Assembly: GCA_002707785.1 (NCBI GenBank)
Contig: PANW01000032.1
Coordinates: 1-46,779, forward strand
DNA length: 46,779 nt
Source: Cellvibrionaceae bacterium
GTDB lineage: Bacteria > Pseudomonadota > Gammaproteobacteria > Pseudomonadales > Cellvibrionaceae
Direction of reading: 5' to 3'
The number at the start of each line of letters is the position of its first letter. Within the stretch, counting starts at the first letter, position 1. The notes beneath the pieces are model-generated. The model was not told the origin of the DNA. It saw nothing but the letters and a program-made list of their open reading frames with translations, and did no database searches. Positions 14,325 through 23,473 of the stretch are shown here, one piece after another. The position numbers and the translations under genes were made by a program.

Positions 14325-15240
14325 ATGAAATCCCCACGACTATTCTCCCTTCAAGCACACGGGGATAGATTTTATTTCCGTATGGCTGTACCAAGAGACT
14401 TGCGCTCGATCTTTCATCGTAGAGAGATCAAGAAACGTTTGCCAACAAATAACGTACAAACAGCGAGGCTTATGAGCAGCTATATATCTAGCTATTTGCT
14501 AGATTTATTCAGGAATAAACGAATGCAAATTGCCTACAACCAAACAGATAGTGGAAACACTCTAAACATCAAGGACTTGCACCTTGACAGCGAAGAAGAG
14601 CTAAAGAAAATGTTCGAGAACATAAAGTCTCCTTTGCCCAGCCCAGTATAGCCATCAACGCAGCGGAAGCAGGATTCAATCTAAAATTCAAAGCCAGCAA
14701 GAAACTAAAAATATCCGAGTTTTTTGGACAGCTGTGCGAACTCAATACATCCAACGGACGATGGAGCAAGAACCTTTGCAACGAGAACTTAGCTATTATC
14801 AACGTACTGATAGAAGTTCTAGGTGACAGAGATCTGGCCAGCATCACCTTTAGTGATGCAGAGCTGTTTTTTTCGACACTGCAGAAGCAGCCAAAAATAA
14901 GAATAAAAATCCTGCCTTTAGAGGATTGAGTATTTCACAGATCATTCAATTAACGCCTGACCCCATGTCGGACTCGAGCATTAACACATACATGGAACGG
15001 GTATGCGGCGTATTCAAACAAGCTGCAACACGCGAATTCATCGATAGAAATCCTTTTGATAACAACTTACTCAGAGTCAGAACTAAAATACAAGACAAAG
15101 ATCTCCGAAACCACTTCAACGACAATGACTAAGGGAAGCTATTTCAAAGCGATTTCTTTCGAAACTCTACTAATAGAACGGAACCCTATTACTGGACCAT
15201 CTTGCTACTTCTATATACCGGCGCAAGACTCAACGAAATA
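14325..15240 (+). pseudogene. Tyrosine integrase, frameshifted and truncated
   Basis: From ATG 14325 the protein has the N-terminal segment RLFSLQAHGDRFYFRMAVPRDL and RREIKKRLPT of DUF6538-type phage integrases. After a frameshift near 14648 a core-binding domain follows (LKISEFFGQLCEL, then LASITFSDAELFF). After a second shift near 14905 come SSINTYMERVCGVFKQA and an in-frame stop at 15130-15132, then YWTILLLLYTGARLNEI, which contains the first catalytic Arg. The frame ends at about 15240, where antiparallel maiA sequence begins. The His-x-x-Arg and Tyr boxes are missing, so it is inactive. It sits 170 bp after att-like copy 3. Confidence 0.85.
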
Positions 15241-15776
15241 GACATGCCCCGCTCGAAACGTAAAGCGCGGTATACCAGAGCGATCATATAAACATCGGCA
15301 AGAGAAATATGCGCTCCATTACAATAAGTACTTCGCCAAGCTGTTGCTCAAAAACGGAGAATCCTTTGTTAACCCAGTAATTCATCCAAGTAGTTTTCCC
15401 TCTTGGCGCTCACAAGATTACCGGCTATATAGTTTAAAACCCGTAAATTATTGATGGGTGTACATCACAGCCAATCAGATCACACGAGCTTCGTACTTTA
15501 GCCTTCGCTAGAGGGGCATCAGGCAACAGTCGTGGTTGTCGGTAGGTTTCCTCCAGCAATTCAAGAATAGCCGGTGACTGAATCAATATATCCCTAGAGT
15601 CGGCTTTCAAACTGTGCGCTAAGCCCTGAGGATTGATTCTCTTCTAACCATCTTGCTTTTGCGGCGTCCGTTGGTAGGTTGACGGTTTTAAAATCGTGAT
15701 CAACCTGCTTGGGATTGCGTGCAATACGAATTCGGTAGGCAGCTGAGGAACGCAAATAACAAAAGAGCTGTAGCAT
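15241..15776 (-). pseudogene. maiA: Maleylacetoacetate isomerase, decayed
   Basis: The ATG at 15776 opens LFCYLRSSAAYRIRIARN, the glutathione-binding N-terminus of zeta-class GST isomerases (SSAAYR). The first frame stops at about 15594. Other frames then continue the protein: SPAILELLEETYRQPRLLPDA, AKVRSSCDLIGCDVHP, INNLRVLNYIAG, NYWVNKGFSVFEQQLG and HISLADVYMIALVYRALRF. At least three small indels are needed, and the last 30-40 residues are lost where the integrase remnant starts at 15240. It is the last gene of the sulfatase/fahA operon, 25 bp after the VOC gene. Its product would isomerise maleylacetoacetate to fumarylacetoacetate with glutathione. That step is lost here or done elsewhere. 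Confidence 0.85.
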
Positions 15777-15801
15777 AATGCTCTAAATCCCCCAGACAGA
15801 A

Positions 15802-16347
15802 TTAATCCAGTGCACGAAATTCGTCCTCATGCAGCCATGCGGCATGTTTGGGCGCTCGCTTAGTTTTTGACCACTCTTCAAGCATTTCCCATTTGACTTC
15901 ATCCAGCCTCGCCAACTTTTCGGCTTCAGCAATATCGGGGGCAGCCAGTTCAATACGATGTCCACTGGGGTCAAAGAAATAAATGGAGTGAAATAATGAG
16001 TGATCAACTACACCCAAAACTTCAATACCATTGGACTCAAGCTCTGCCTTAAATTGCAACAGCGTGTCCATATCTTTCACTTTAAAGGCTATGTGTTGTA
16101 CCCATTCAGGAGTTTTAATATCACGGCCCATTTCAGGCTGGGTGGGCAGTTCAAAAAATGCTAATACATTGTTGTTACCGGCATCCATGAATATATGCAT
16201 GTATGGATCGGGGGCTTTTGTTGAAGGCACTTGGTCTTCAGCAATAGCCAGTACAAAATCCATTTTCAAGTTTTTCATATACCATTCAACAGTTTCTTTA
16301 GCATCTTTACAGCGATAAGCGACATGGTGAATTTGATCAATTTTCAT
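15802..16347 (-). CDS. VOC-family metalloenzyme (glyoxalase/dioxygenase type)
   Basis: A 181-residue protein with two beta-alpha-beta-beta-beta modules. All four canonical ligand positions are filled: His in IHHVAYRC, Glu in LAFFELP, His in VQHIAFKV and Glu in GHRIELAAP. This H/E/H/E set is that of glyoxalase I-like enzymes; one fewer ligand would suffice for an extradiol dioxygenase. FDPSGHRIE is the common VOC end motif. AGGAG lies 7 bp before the ATG. It sits between fumarylacetoacetase and the broken maiA, so it may act on a ring-cleavage substrate or product. The reaction is unknown. Confidence 0.85.
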   Translation of the reverse strand: MKIDQIHHVAYRCKDAKETVEWYMKNLKMDFVLAIAEDQVPSTKAPDPYMHIFMDAGNNNVLAFFELPTQPEMGRDIKTPEWVQHIAFKVKDMDTLLQFKAELESNGIEVLGVVDHSLFHSIYFFDPSGHRIELAAPDIAEAEKLARLDEVKWEMLEEWSKTKRAPKHAAWLHEDEFRALD

Positions 16348-16381
16348 GATTAATCTCCTGCGATTAATGGTAACTTAAATT

Positions 16382-17701
16382 TCAATTGTTAGGCGGTAAC
16401 ACTGTACTGCTCACTTCTCCAAAGCCTATTGGTGCAACCCCTTCTTTTTGACACCAACCACGGATAATCAAGGTGTCTCCATCTTCAATAAAACTTCGTG
16501 TTTCACCATTGGCCAGTGTTAATGGCTCCTTGCCTCCGCGACTCAGCTCTAGCAATGATCCTGCTTCCTCATGATTTGGGCCAGACTGAGTGCCGCTGCC
16601 AAATAAATCCCCCGGCCTCAGATTGCATCCGTTAACAGTATGATGTGTAACCATCTGCGCGATGGTCCAGTAGGAGTGGACAAAACTGGAATTAGCGAGT
16701 ATTTCAGGCTCTCGGCCGGCCTGACGCATTTGCTCTGTTTGAATCAACACTTGGAGGGCAATATCTATTTCGCCCTGTTTACTGTTGGTTTCACTGCTTA
16801 AATAAGGCAACGGCTGAGGATCATTCTCTGGTCGCAAAAATGGCGCACGAAACGGCGCTAACGCTTCCAAAGATACAATCCAAGGGGAAATGGTGGAGGC
16901 AAAATTCTTTGATAAGAATGGCCCTAAGGGCTGGTATTCCCAGGCCTGAATATCCCGAGCTGACCAGTCGTTGAATAGGCAAAGACCAAATACATGATCT
17001 TCCGCATGTTCAATATCAATAGGTTCACCCAATGTATTCCCCGAACCAATGAAAATTCCAACCTCTAATTCATGGTCCAAGCGCTTGCAAGGACCGAAGC
17101 TCGGCTCACTGGCCTCAGGCGCTTTGGTCTGTCCCTGGGGACGTGGAAAAGTTTGCCCGGAAACGTCAATACTCGACGCACGACCGTGATAACCAATGGG
17201 GATCCATTTGTAGTTGGGCAGCAGCGGATTGTCTGGGCGAAACTGTGCCCCCACAGCACTGGCATGGTGTACCGAAGTATAAAAGTCGGTGTAGTCCCCT
17301 ATTTGACAAGGCATTGAGTATTCAGCTTCGCTTTGCGGCACCAAACAAGACTCCAATACCGATTGCTGTGCTGATCCAGAACGCAAGGCTCTCGACAGGG
17401 CCAGACGCAAAGCCGACCATGCGCTTTTTCCCATGCCCATAAAGTCATTCAAAGTGGGTTGCGTACAAGCTTCAGCTGCTTGTTGTGCGATGCCCTCAAA
17501 CAACTCAGCCGCTGAAGCTGCAGCCAAGTCAACAATGAGATCACCAATGGCCACTCCTCCTCGGAAGACCTCGTCAGAGCCTTTACGACGAAACTGCGCA
17601 AAGGGAAGATTCTGGATAGGAAAATCCGTATTTGGCGTATTCGCCGAGCTCACCCAGCTGGTCAGATGGGGGGCGTGAGTTTCATTACTAAGAGACATCA
17701 T
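16382..17701 (-). CDS. fahA: Fumarylacetoacetase
   Basis: A 439-residue protein, the usual length of class I FAH, with an N-terminal SH3-like domain and a C-terminal hydrolase domain. Metal and catalytic motifs are present: DYTDFYTSVHHA (Asp and the general-base His), ELEVGIFIG (two Glu ligands), LFNDWSARDIQ (Asp) and SKNFASTISPW (Lys). It hydrolyses fumarylacetoacetate to fumarate and acetoacetate, the last step of homogentisate catabolism, in the cytoplasm. AGGAG lies 5 bp before the first of two adjacent ATGs. It lies downstream of the symporter in the sulfatase operon and upstream of VOC and maiA. No homogentisate dioxygenase is present in the window. Confidence 0.95.
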   Translation of the reverse strand: MMSLSNETHAPHLTSWVSSANTPNTDFPIQNLPFAQFRRKGSDEVFRGGVAIGDLIVDLAAASAAELFEGIAQQAAEACTQPTLNDFMGMGKSAWSALRLALSRALRSGSAQQSVLESCLVPQSEAEYSMPCQIGDYTDFYTSVHHASAVGAQFRPDNPLLPNYKWIPIGYHGRASSIDVSGQTFPRPQGQTKAPEASEPSFGPCKRLDHELEVGIFIGSGNTLGEPIDIEHAEDHVFGLCLFNDWSARDIQAWEYQPLGPFLSKNFASTISPWIVSLEALAPFRAPFLRPENDPQPLPYLSSETNSKQGEIDIALQVLIQTEQMRQAGREPEILANSSFVHSYWTIAQMVTHHTVNGCNLRPGDLFGSGTQSGPNHEEAGSLLELSRGGKEPLTLANGETRSFIEDGDTLIIRGWCQKEGVAPIGFGEVSSTVLPPNN

Positions 17702-17808
17702 TTGTACTCCTGATTACCAACTTCTCAAATCGTGTATTTTCATGATTCATTTCGTGTACCAACACAATCCTGTCGCGGGAATTTGGATATTGGGTATCTG
17801 GTCACGCA

Positions 17809-19512
17809 TCAATGGTCAGATGCCTCCGAGACTGCCACACCACTTTCCGACAAGACAAATTGTTCATAGTAGGCTTCCCGCTCCTTGATCGCAGATTGGC
17901 TTGTGTCCGTCACGGAGAAATACCAGATCGCAAGAAAGGCCAGAGGTACAGAAATCACCGTGGGGTATGTATATGGGAAAATGGCTTTTTCCATACCCAT
18001 CACATCAACCATGACCTGGGGGCCAAGGACAATTAGAAGGAAGGAAGAAAACAGGCCAACCAACATTCCCATCAACGCCCCTCGAGTTGTCAGACCATGC
18101 CAATACATTGCCATGAGTAATACAGGAGCATTGGCGGCGGCTGCGATTGCCATGGCCATATTAGATATAAACACTACGTTCTGATGCTCAAAAATAACGC
18201 CAAAGAAGAGTCCAACGACTCCCATACCAATTACTGATAGTTTGGACACTAACATTTCTGATTTTTCAGTGGCGTTTCCTTTTGCGATAACCCCTGCATA
18301 AAGATCATGGGCGATGGTGGCAGCAGCAGAAATGGTTAGCCCTGAAACGACCGCTAAGATAGTGGCGAAGGTCACTGCAGCAATGAACCCAAGCAAAAAA
18401 TCACCACCAAGAAAATGGGTGACATGGAGAACAACCATATTACCGCCGCCAATCATGGCACCACTAATGTCGTGATAATCACCGTTATTCATGACCAATG
18501 CGATTGCGCCAAAGCCAATGAGAATGATCATGAGTTGGAAATAGCCAATAATGGAGATTGCGTAAAAGGCCGATTTTCTTGAGCTCGCCGCATCCTTTAC
18601 CGTAAATAAGCGCATTAAAATATGGGGTAAACCAATAAAGCCAAACACCATCGTCAAACCAACAGAGAGAACCGAAATAGGATCTTTCACCCAGTTGCCA
18701 GCTTCCATAATGCTGTCTTTCAAGGGATGTGCTTGTGTTGCCTCTACAAAAATCTGAGAAAAATCGAAATTAAAATGAATGAGCAATAGCAGACACAACC
18801 CCGTGCCTCCTGCGATCAACAATATCGCTTTGATAAATTGCACCCAGGTCGCGGCTAACATCCCACCAAAAGCAACGTAAAAAACCATCAACAGACTGAC
18901 CGATGTCACCGCAATAATGTAATCTAAACCAAACAGTAATTGGATAAGTTTACCGGCGCCCACTAACTGGGCAATAAGATAAAATATTAAAACAAACAAG
19001 GACGCGATCGCTGCCACTGGTCTGATAGTTGTGGCAGAAAGGCGATAGGACACAACATCAATAAAGGTAAATCGCCCCAAATTTCGCAAACGCTCAGCAA
19101 TCAAAAACAGTACAATAGGCCACGCACCCAAGGTACCGGCAATAATGGTCAAGCCGTCGACTCCCATGGCGTAAACACTACTGGTGATACCTAGCAGCGT
19201 TGCAGCGGACAAAAAGTCTCCCGAAATAGCAATACCGTTCTGCCATGCCGGTATACCACCACCTGCTGTGTAAAAATCACTTTTGGAGGTGGTTCGTTTT
19301 GCCGCCCACCAAGTAATCAACATGGTGACCATGACAAATAGTGAAAAAATTACGATCGCGGTAATATTCAAACTCTGTTTTTCAACTGGGCCCGATACAC
19401 CTTCGGCAGCGGCAACCACACCAGAAAACAAAAAAAGGATCGTGGCAGACAAAGTACTCGCAATCAGAGAGTTAACCGAGATACGTGCCGGTCCGACTTT
19501 AGATATTTTCAT
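17809..19512 (-). CDS. ActP-like solute:sodium symporter (SSS family)
   Basis: A 567-residue protein with 13 or so transmembrane helices. TAGGGIPAWQNGIAISGDFLSAATLLG, near residues 82-108, is the strongly conserved early motif of the acetate-permease branch. FGGMLAATWVQFIKAILL and ATILAVVSGLTISAAATIAHDLY are also diagnostic. Relatives import acetate or other monocarboxylates with Na+. It is paired with a DUF485 protein whose 3' end overlaps this ATG by 14 bp, the normal partner arrangement. In this operon it probably imports the organic acid or desulfated product across the inner membrane; the substrate is inferred from context only. Confidence 0.92.
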   Translation of the reverse strand: MKISKVGPARISVNSLIASTLSATILFLFSGVVAAAEGVSGPVEKQSLNITAIVIFSLFVMVTMLITWWAAKRTTSKSDFYTAGGGIPAWQNGIAISGDFLSAATLLGITSSVYAMGVDGLTIIAGTLGAWPIVLFLIAERLRNLGRFTFIDVVSYRLSATTIRPVAAIASLFVLIFYLIAQLVGAGKLIQLLFGLDYIIAVTSVSLLMVFYVAFGGMLAATWVQFIKAILLIAGGTGLCLLLLIHFNFDFSQIFVEATQAHPLKDSIMEAGNWVKDPISVLSVGLTMVFGFIGLPHILMRLFTVKDAASSRKSAFYAISIIGYFQLMIILIGFGAIALVMNNGDYHDISGAMIGGGNMVVLHVTHFLGGDFLLGFIAAVTFATILAVVSGLTISAAATIAHDLYAGVIAKGNATEKSEMLVSKLSVIGMGVVGLFFGVIFEHQNVVFISNMAMAIAAAANAPVLLMAMYWHGLTTRGALMGMLVGLFSSFLLIVLGPQVMVDVMGMEKAIFPYTYPTVISVPLAFLAIWYFSVTDTSQSAIKEREAYYEQFVLSESGVAVSEASDH

Positions 19513-19819
19513 GTTCTATCTCTCGCATTAGTTTCTCATTGAGAGCATCCAGCCTCTTCCCCATTACCAAGGAGTAATACCCAGACAGAATTATAGCGGT
19601 GACGACGACCAGAACCGTAAACCAGACACCAAGACTGACAGCCCCGCCTGCGGGAAAGCGTATGCCAATAACCTCAGGAAAGAACGCCCAAATTATTTGC
19701 GTTGGAAGGAATACGCCCATCATTAAAATAACCATAGTTATTTTGGCTCTGCGCCGGCTATGTGCTAGCTCAATAAAGACTGGGTGATTCCCCAGTTGTT
19801 TGGCCTGTTCAGTATTCAT
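19499..19819 (-). CDS. DUF485 inner-membrane partner of the symporter
   Basis: A 106-residue protein with two helices (about 27-48 and 62-85), an FxELAxxRRR-type start (VFIELAHSRRRAKI) and a YSLVMGKRLDALNEKL end, which is the DUF485 pattern. Such proteins are nearly always encoded just before ActP-type symporters, as here, with overlapping reading frames. Its role is unproven but it is likely to assist the transporter. Confidence 0.92.
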   Translation of the reverse strand: MNTEQAKQLGNHPVFIELAHSRRRAKITMVILMMGVFLPTQIIWAFFPEVIGIRFPAGGAVSLGVWFTVLVVVTAIILSGYYSLVMGKRLDALNEKLMREIEHENI

Positions 19820-19887
19820 TATTATTTTTCCTCTTATGACTCATTCTCAAAGGAGTGACAACTTCAGCTCTAACTCCACCCACCTAA

Positions 19888-21627
19888 TCAGTGTTTCTCT
19901 TCATAATGGGATGTACCGTTGGTGTATAAAACATCGACCTTATCCACTACAATCATGTCGTTTCGCTTAACATACTCTTTCCAAGATTGCTTTAAACGTT
20001 CCACTTGCTGAGGATGCGTCCTGTAAAGATTATTCATTTCAGACGGGTCGTCGGCCAAGTTGTATAGCTGCCAATGATCGGTGCCCCACGGCTTATTAAA
20101 AAAGGTCATTTTCCAATCGCCAATGCGTACTGCCCGACGCCCGAATAGTTCCCATGCATAGGTAAAGTCTTCACCATGCACACTCGGTTCATCTTCGAAT
20201 ACATAACCAACCAAACTATTGCCAGTCATCGGAAGTACCTTGCGGTCGCCATGGGTATCGCTATGTGGATTAAGTCCGGCCAACTCCATAAGTGTCGGAG
20301 CAATGTCGGTAACTGAAATAAACTCGCTAGAGATTTGACCCGAGCGCGCCATTTCGGGGTAATAAATAAATGCAGGAACTTTAATGCCACCTTCGGCAGT
20401 AGAGCCCTTGTGAAGTCGTAAAGGTGTACTACTCACGCGCGCCCAACCAGGCCCAACTGAGACATAGGAACCTGCTTTCCCTAAATTTTCAAAGCGGTTG
20501 TCAAATTGTTCGGGTATCCATTCTGAATTCGGTCGATTTTTACCGGCGATAATGTCTAGTGGATTACTGCCTTCTGCACCGTTATCTGACATAAAGATGA
20601 CTAAGGTATTTTCCAGCTGACCAGTCTTATCTAGGTAATTAATAAGCCGCCCTATTTGAAAATCCAGCGCGTCTACCATACCTGCATAAATTTCCATCAG
20701 GCGTGCTTCGTGTTTCTTTTGCTGACTTGAAAGTTCATTCCAGTGAGGATAGAAATCTGGCCCGGGGTTGGCAGCCACATGGTCTGGCACTAGCCCCTTG
20801 GCCTTCATCCTTTGCAGTCGAGAATCGGCAATTGATTCGTAGCCTTCATCGTAAACCCCTTGGTACTTTTTGATAAATTTCTCCGGCGCTTGTAAGGGCC
20901 AGTGCGGGGCGGTATAAGCTGCGTATGCGAAGAAAGGCTGATTATCTTCGCGATTGTTCTCAATGTATTCAATCAACGTATCGGTATAAAATTTTGATGA
21001 GAAAAAATCTTCCGGAAGATCAACAGGTTGACCATCTTTTAAGTAATTGGCTTTTGCCGCTGGTGGGATAACGCCCCGCTGATCAAAGTGACTGGCGCCG
21101 CCTTCCTTTAAAGCAAAGCTTTTATCAAAGCCCCTCGCAGGTGGGTAAGAGCTCTCGTCGTAACCCAAATGCCACTTTCCTGCCATGTAAGTGTTGTAGC
21201 CCGCACCTTTGAGTCGAGTGGCAATAGTGACAAACCTATCATTGAGATAGCCCTCATATCCGGGTCGCCCTTTCTGCTCTTCAGACCAATAGTATTTTTG
21301 TGTGCCGAGACCTACCAAATGATTGTCCATACCTGAAAGCAACATTCCGCGACTAGGTGAACAGGTCGGTGCGGCATAAAAGTTATTGAGCTGTAGTCCG
21401 GATTTTGCGAGTTTGTCTAGGTTTGGAGTATTGATTTCTCCGCCGAAACTTCCTAAGTCAGAGAAACCCAAATCATCGGCAACAATCAATAATATATTGG
21501 GTCGTTTATCTATAGTTTTACTAGATCCATCCACATTACCGACGGTGTCTTTGTCGTCTACGGAGCAGGCCAACAAAAAACATAGCGGTAACGAGGCTAA
21601 CAATAATCTTAGACTTATAAATCCCAT
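19888..21627 (-). CDS. Lipoprotein sulfatase (operon sulfatase 2)
   Basis: A type I sulfatase of about 579 residues. The signal sequence ends LLAC, a lipobox, so it is probably an anchored periplasmic or surface lipoprotein. RPNILLIVADDLGFSDLG supplies the first metal Asp pair. APTCSPSRGMLLSG is the complete C-x-P-x-R maturation motif whose Cys becomes formylglycine. GKWHLG, FFAYAAYTAPHWPLQAP and FMSDNGAE follow in the usual order. ATG 21627 is preferred to GTG 21633 because AGAGAG lies 7 bp upstream. It starts 13 bp after the stop of the preceding sulfatase and ends 68 bp before DUF485. Its operon suggests a sulfated aromatic substrate. No sulfatase-maturing enzyme is in the window. Confidence 0.93.
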   Translation of the reverse strand: MGFISLRLLLASLPLCFLLACSVDDKDTVGNVDGSSKTIDKRPNILLIVADDLGFSDLGSFGGEINTPNLDKLAKSGLQLNNFYAAPTCSPSRGMLLSGMDNHLVGLGTQKYYWSEEQKGRPGYEGYLNDRFVTIATRLKGAGYNTYMAGKWHLGYDESSYPPARGFDKSFALKEGGASHFDQRGVIPPAAKANYLKDGQPVDLPEDFFSSKFYTDTLIEYIENNREDNQPFFAYAAYTAPHWPLQAPEKFIKKYQGVYDEGYESIADSRLQRMKAKGLVPDHVAANPGPDFYPHWNELSSQQKKHEARLMEIYAGMVDALDFQIGRLINYLDKTGQLENTLVIFMSDNGAEGSNPLDIIAGKNRPNSEWIPEQFDNRFENLGKAGSYVSVGPGWARVSSTPLRLHKGSTAEGGIKVPAFIYYPEMARSGQISSEFISVTDIAPTLMELAGLNPHSDTHGDRKVLPMTGNSLVGYVFEDEPSVHGEDFTYAWELFGRRAVRIGDWKMTFFNKPWGTDHWQLYNLADDPSEMNNLYRTHPQQVERLKQSWKEYVKRNDMIVVDKVDVLYTNGTSHYEEKH

Positions 21628-21640
21628 GATCACTCTCTCA

Positions 21641-23404
21641 TTATTTCTGCGTGGGCACAGTTTGGTCTGATTTTAACAATGCTGGAACATAAGGATCGGC
21701 AATGACCACACCGTTTTTTTCTACATAGTCCTGCCAATAGGCGAGCATTTTCTGCATCACTTCTGGCTCTTGCATTGATAAATCCCGCTGTTCGCCAGGA
21801 TCTTTAGCCAGGTCAAATAATTGCCAAGGTTCAGGAGCCATTTCATCTTGGTTATATAAACCGTTAAGTTTCCAGTTTCCTGCAACAATTCCGCGACTTC
21901 CCCAGAATTCAAAACCGAGATAATCCGAGTCTGCTCTAACGCTATCAGCTTTACCTGACAGCAACGGCAACAACGATTTTCCGATGGGTTTTTGATAGCC
22001 TGACGATAGATTGCTCATGGCGGGATGTTGTGATCCAGACAATTCTAAAGCAGTGGGCAATACATCAAGAACGCTAACCACACTATGATCAATTCTTGGC
22101 TCGGGAACATTTTTTGGCCAGACAAGAAACGCGGGGACTCTAACCCCCCCCTCGGATCCGGAAAATTTATATTCTGAAAACACACCTCCACCGGCAGCAG
22201 CCCAAGTGTGAGAGTACAACACTACTGAATTTCGGCGGCCCATATTCTGAAGGCTGTTATCCAATTTTTTTACTTCGCTTTTAGCCTTCATGAGTAATCT
22301 CGGGGCGTGCCCTCGTAGCTCAGAAGCAGCTTCCGCACCGTTGTCGCTTAAAAACAAAATCAGCGTATTTTCATACAGGTTATTTTCTTTTAAGTAGGCG
22401 ATAACTCGTGCAACATTTTGATCCAAATCATCGACCATAGCGGCGTAAACCTCCATGGCTCTGGACGATTTTTCTTTTTCCTCGGCAGAGAGCGTTTCCC
22501 AGGGTTTGACATCTGCACGTTGATGACTGAATTCCGAATCTGCTTTCAACAAACCGCTGGCGAATAATCCCTTGGCGCGCTTAACTCGAAGTACATCGTA
22601 CCCTTCATCATAGCGGCCTTTGTATTTATCAATGATATCGTCGGGAGCTTGAAGCGGGTAGTGCGGTGCCGTATAGGCTAAGTAGCCAAAAAACGGGCGT
22701 TCTTCATCTCGCTGTTCAAGATAACCAATGAATTCATCCGTAAAACTGCGACTGGAAAAAAAATTCTTTGGCAAATCTAAAACCACATCACCATTACGCC
22801 AGTAATCGCGATGTCCGAATCCGAAGGAGCCCAACTGATCGTCGAAATGATCACTGTTTTGCTGCATCGCAAAAGTGCGATCAAAGCCCCGGCTGCTAGG
22901 TTTGTTCTCTTTACTCGCTCCTAAATGCCATTTGCCCACCATAAAATTGTAATAGCCAGCATCGTGCAACAATTCCGATAAGGTAATGACGTCTTCACGC
23001 AGTTTCCCCTCGTAACCTGGTTTGCCAAGCTGGTTGGCTGCGGGTCTGGAATAAGCGCCTACTGTGGTACCTAAACCTGCGCTATGACTATCCACTCCAG
23101 TCATTAACATACTGCGGGAGGTAGAGCATTGAGCACCGGCGTAAAAGCGAGAAAATATGATGCCTTCACTGGCAAGTTTATCCAATGACGGAGTTTGAAT
23201 GTCTCCACCGCCAAATGCGCCAATATCGGTGTACCCCATATCATCAGCGACAATCAGCAAGATATTTGGTCGAGAATTCTGTAACGATTCAACCTCAGGT
23301 TCATCAGGATTTAACGTATCTTCAGTCACGCACGCTACTAGCGTCAGTGAAAAAAGCAGTGTTACTCCAGCACTGAGCAGCCCATTTTTATTTTGGCTTA
23401 TCAT
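21641..23404 (-). CDS. Lipoprotein sulfatase (operon sulfatase 1), CSTSR active site
   Basis: A 587-residue type I sulfatase. ATG 23404 gives a lipoprotein signal ending LVAC (Cys25), whereas a longer TTG reading would bury it. SRPNILLIVADDMGYTDIG holds the metal Asp residues. The maturation motif at residue 93 is CSTSRSMLMTG, with Thr instead of Pro two places after the Cys. GKWHLG, FFGYLAYTAPHYPLQAP and FLSDNGAEAA follow. It is related to the next sulfatase in overall layout, probably by an old duplication, but differs enough to suggest another substrate position. It lies 69 bp after the TonB receptor. Confidence 0.92.
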   Translation of the reverse strand: MISQNKNGLLSAGVTLLFSLTLVACVTEDTLNPDEPEVESLQNSRPNILLIVADDMGYTDIGAFGGGDIQTPSLDKLASEGIIFSRFYAGAQCSTSRSMLMTGVDSHSAGLGTTVGAYSRPAANQLGKPGYEGKLREDVITLSELLHDAGYYNFMVGKWHLGASKENKPSSRGFDRTFAMQQNSDHFDDQLGSFGFGHRDYWRNGDVVLDLPKNFFSSRSFTDEFIGYLEQRDEERPFFGYLAYTAPHYPLQAPDDIIDKYKGRYDEGYDVLRVKRAKGLFASGLLKADSEFSHQRADVKPWETLSAEEKEKSSRAMEVYAAMVDDLDQNVARVIAYLKENNLYENTLILFLSDNGAEAASELRGHAPRLLMKAKSEVKKLDNSLQNMGRRNSVVLYSHTWAAAGGGVFSEYKFSGSEGGVRVPAFLVWPKNVPEPRIDHSVVSVLDVLPTALELSGSQHPAMSNLSSGYQKPIGKSLLPLLSGKADSVRADSDYLGFEFWGSRGIVAGNWKLNGLYNQDEMAPEPWQLFDLAKDPGEQRDLSMQEPEVMQKMLAYWQDYVEKNGVVIADPYVPALLKSDQTVPTQK

Positions 23405-23473
23405 ACTGTATTCAACCCATACAAAAGGAAAACAGTGAGGGTACAAGTCAGGCCTGTACCCTCCGACTACTAC

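Noticed and set aside
15241-15440. Continuation of the integrase catalytic domain
   Set aside because: The opposite strand reads as MaiA C-terminal sequence (SLADVYMIALVYRALRF and upstream segments), which explains this stretch better.
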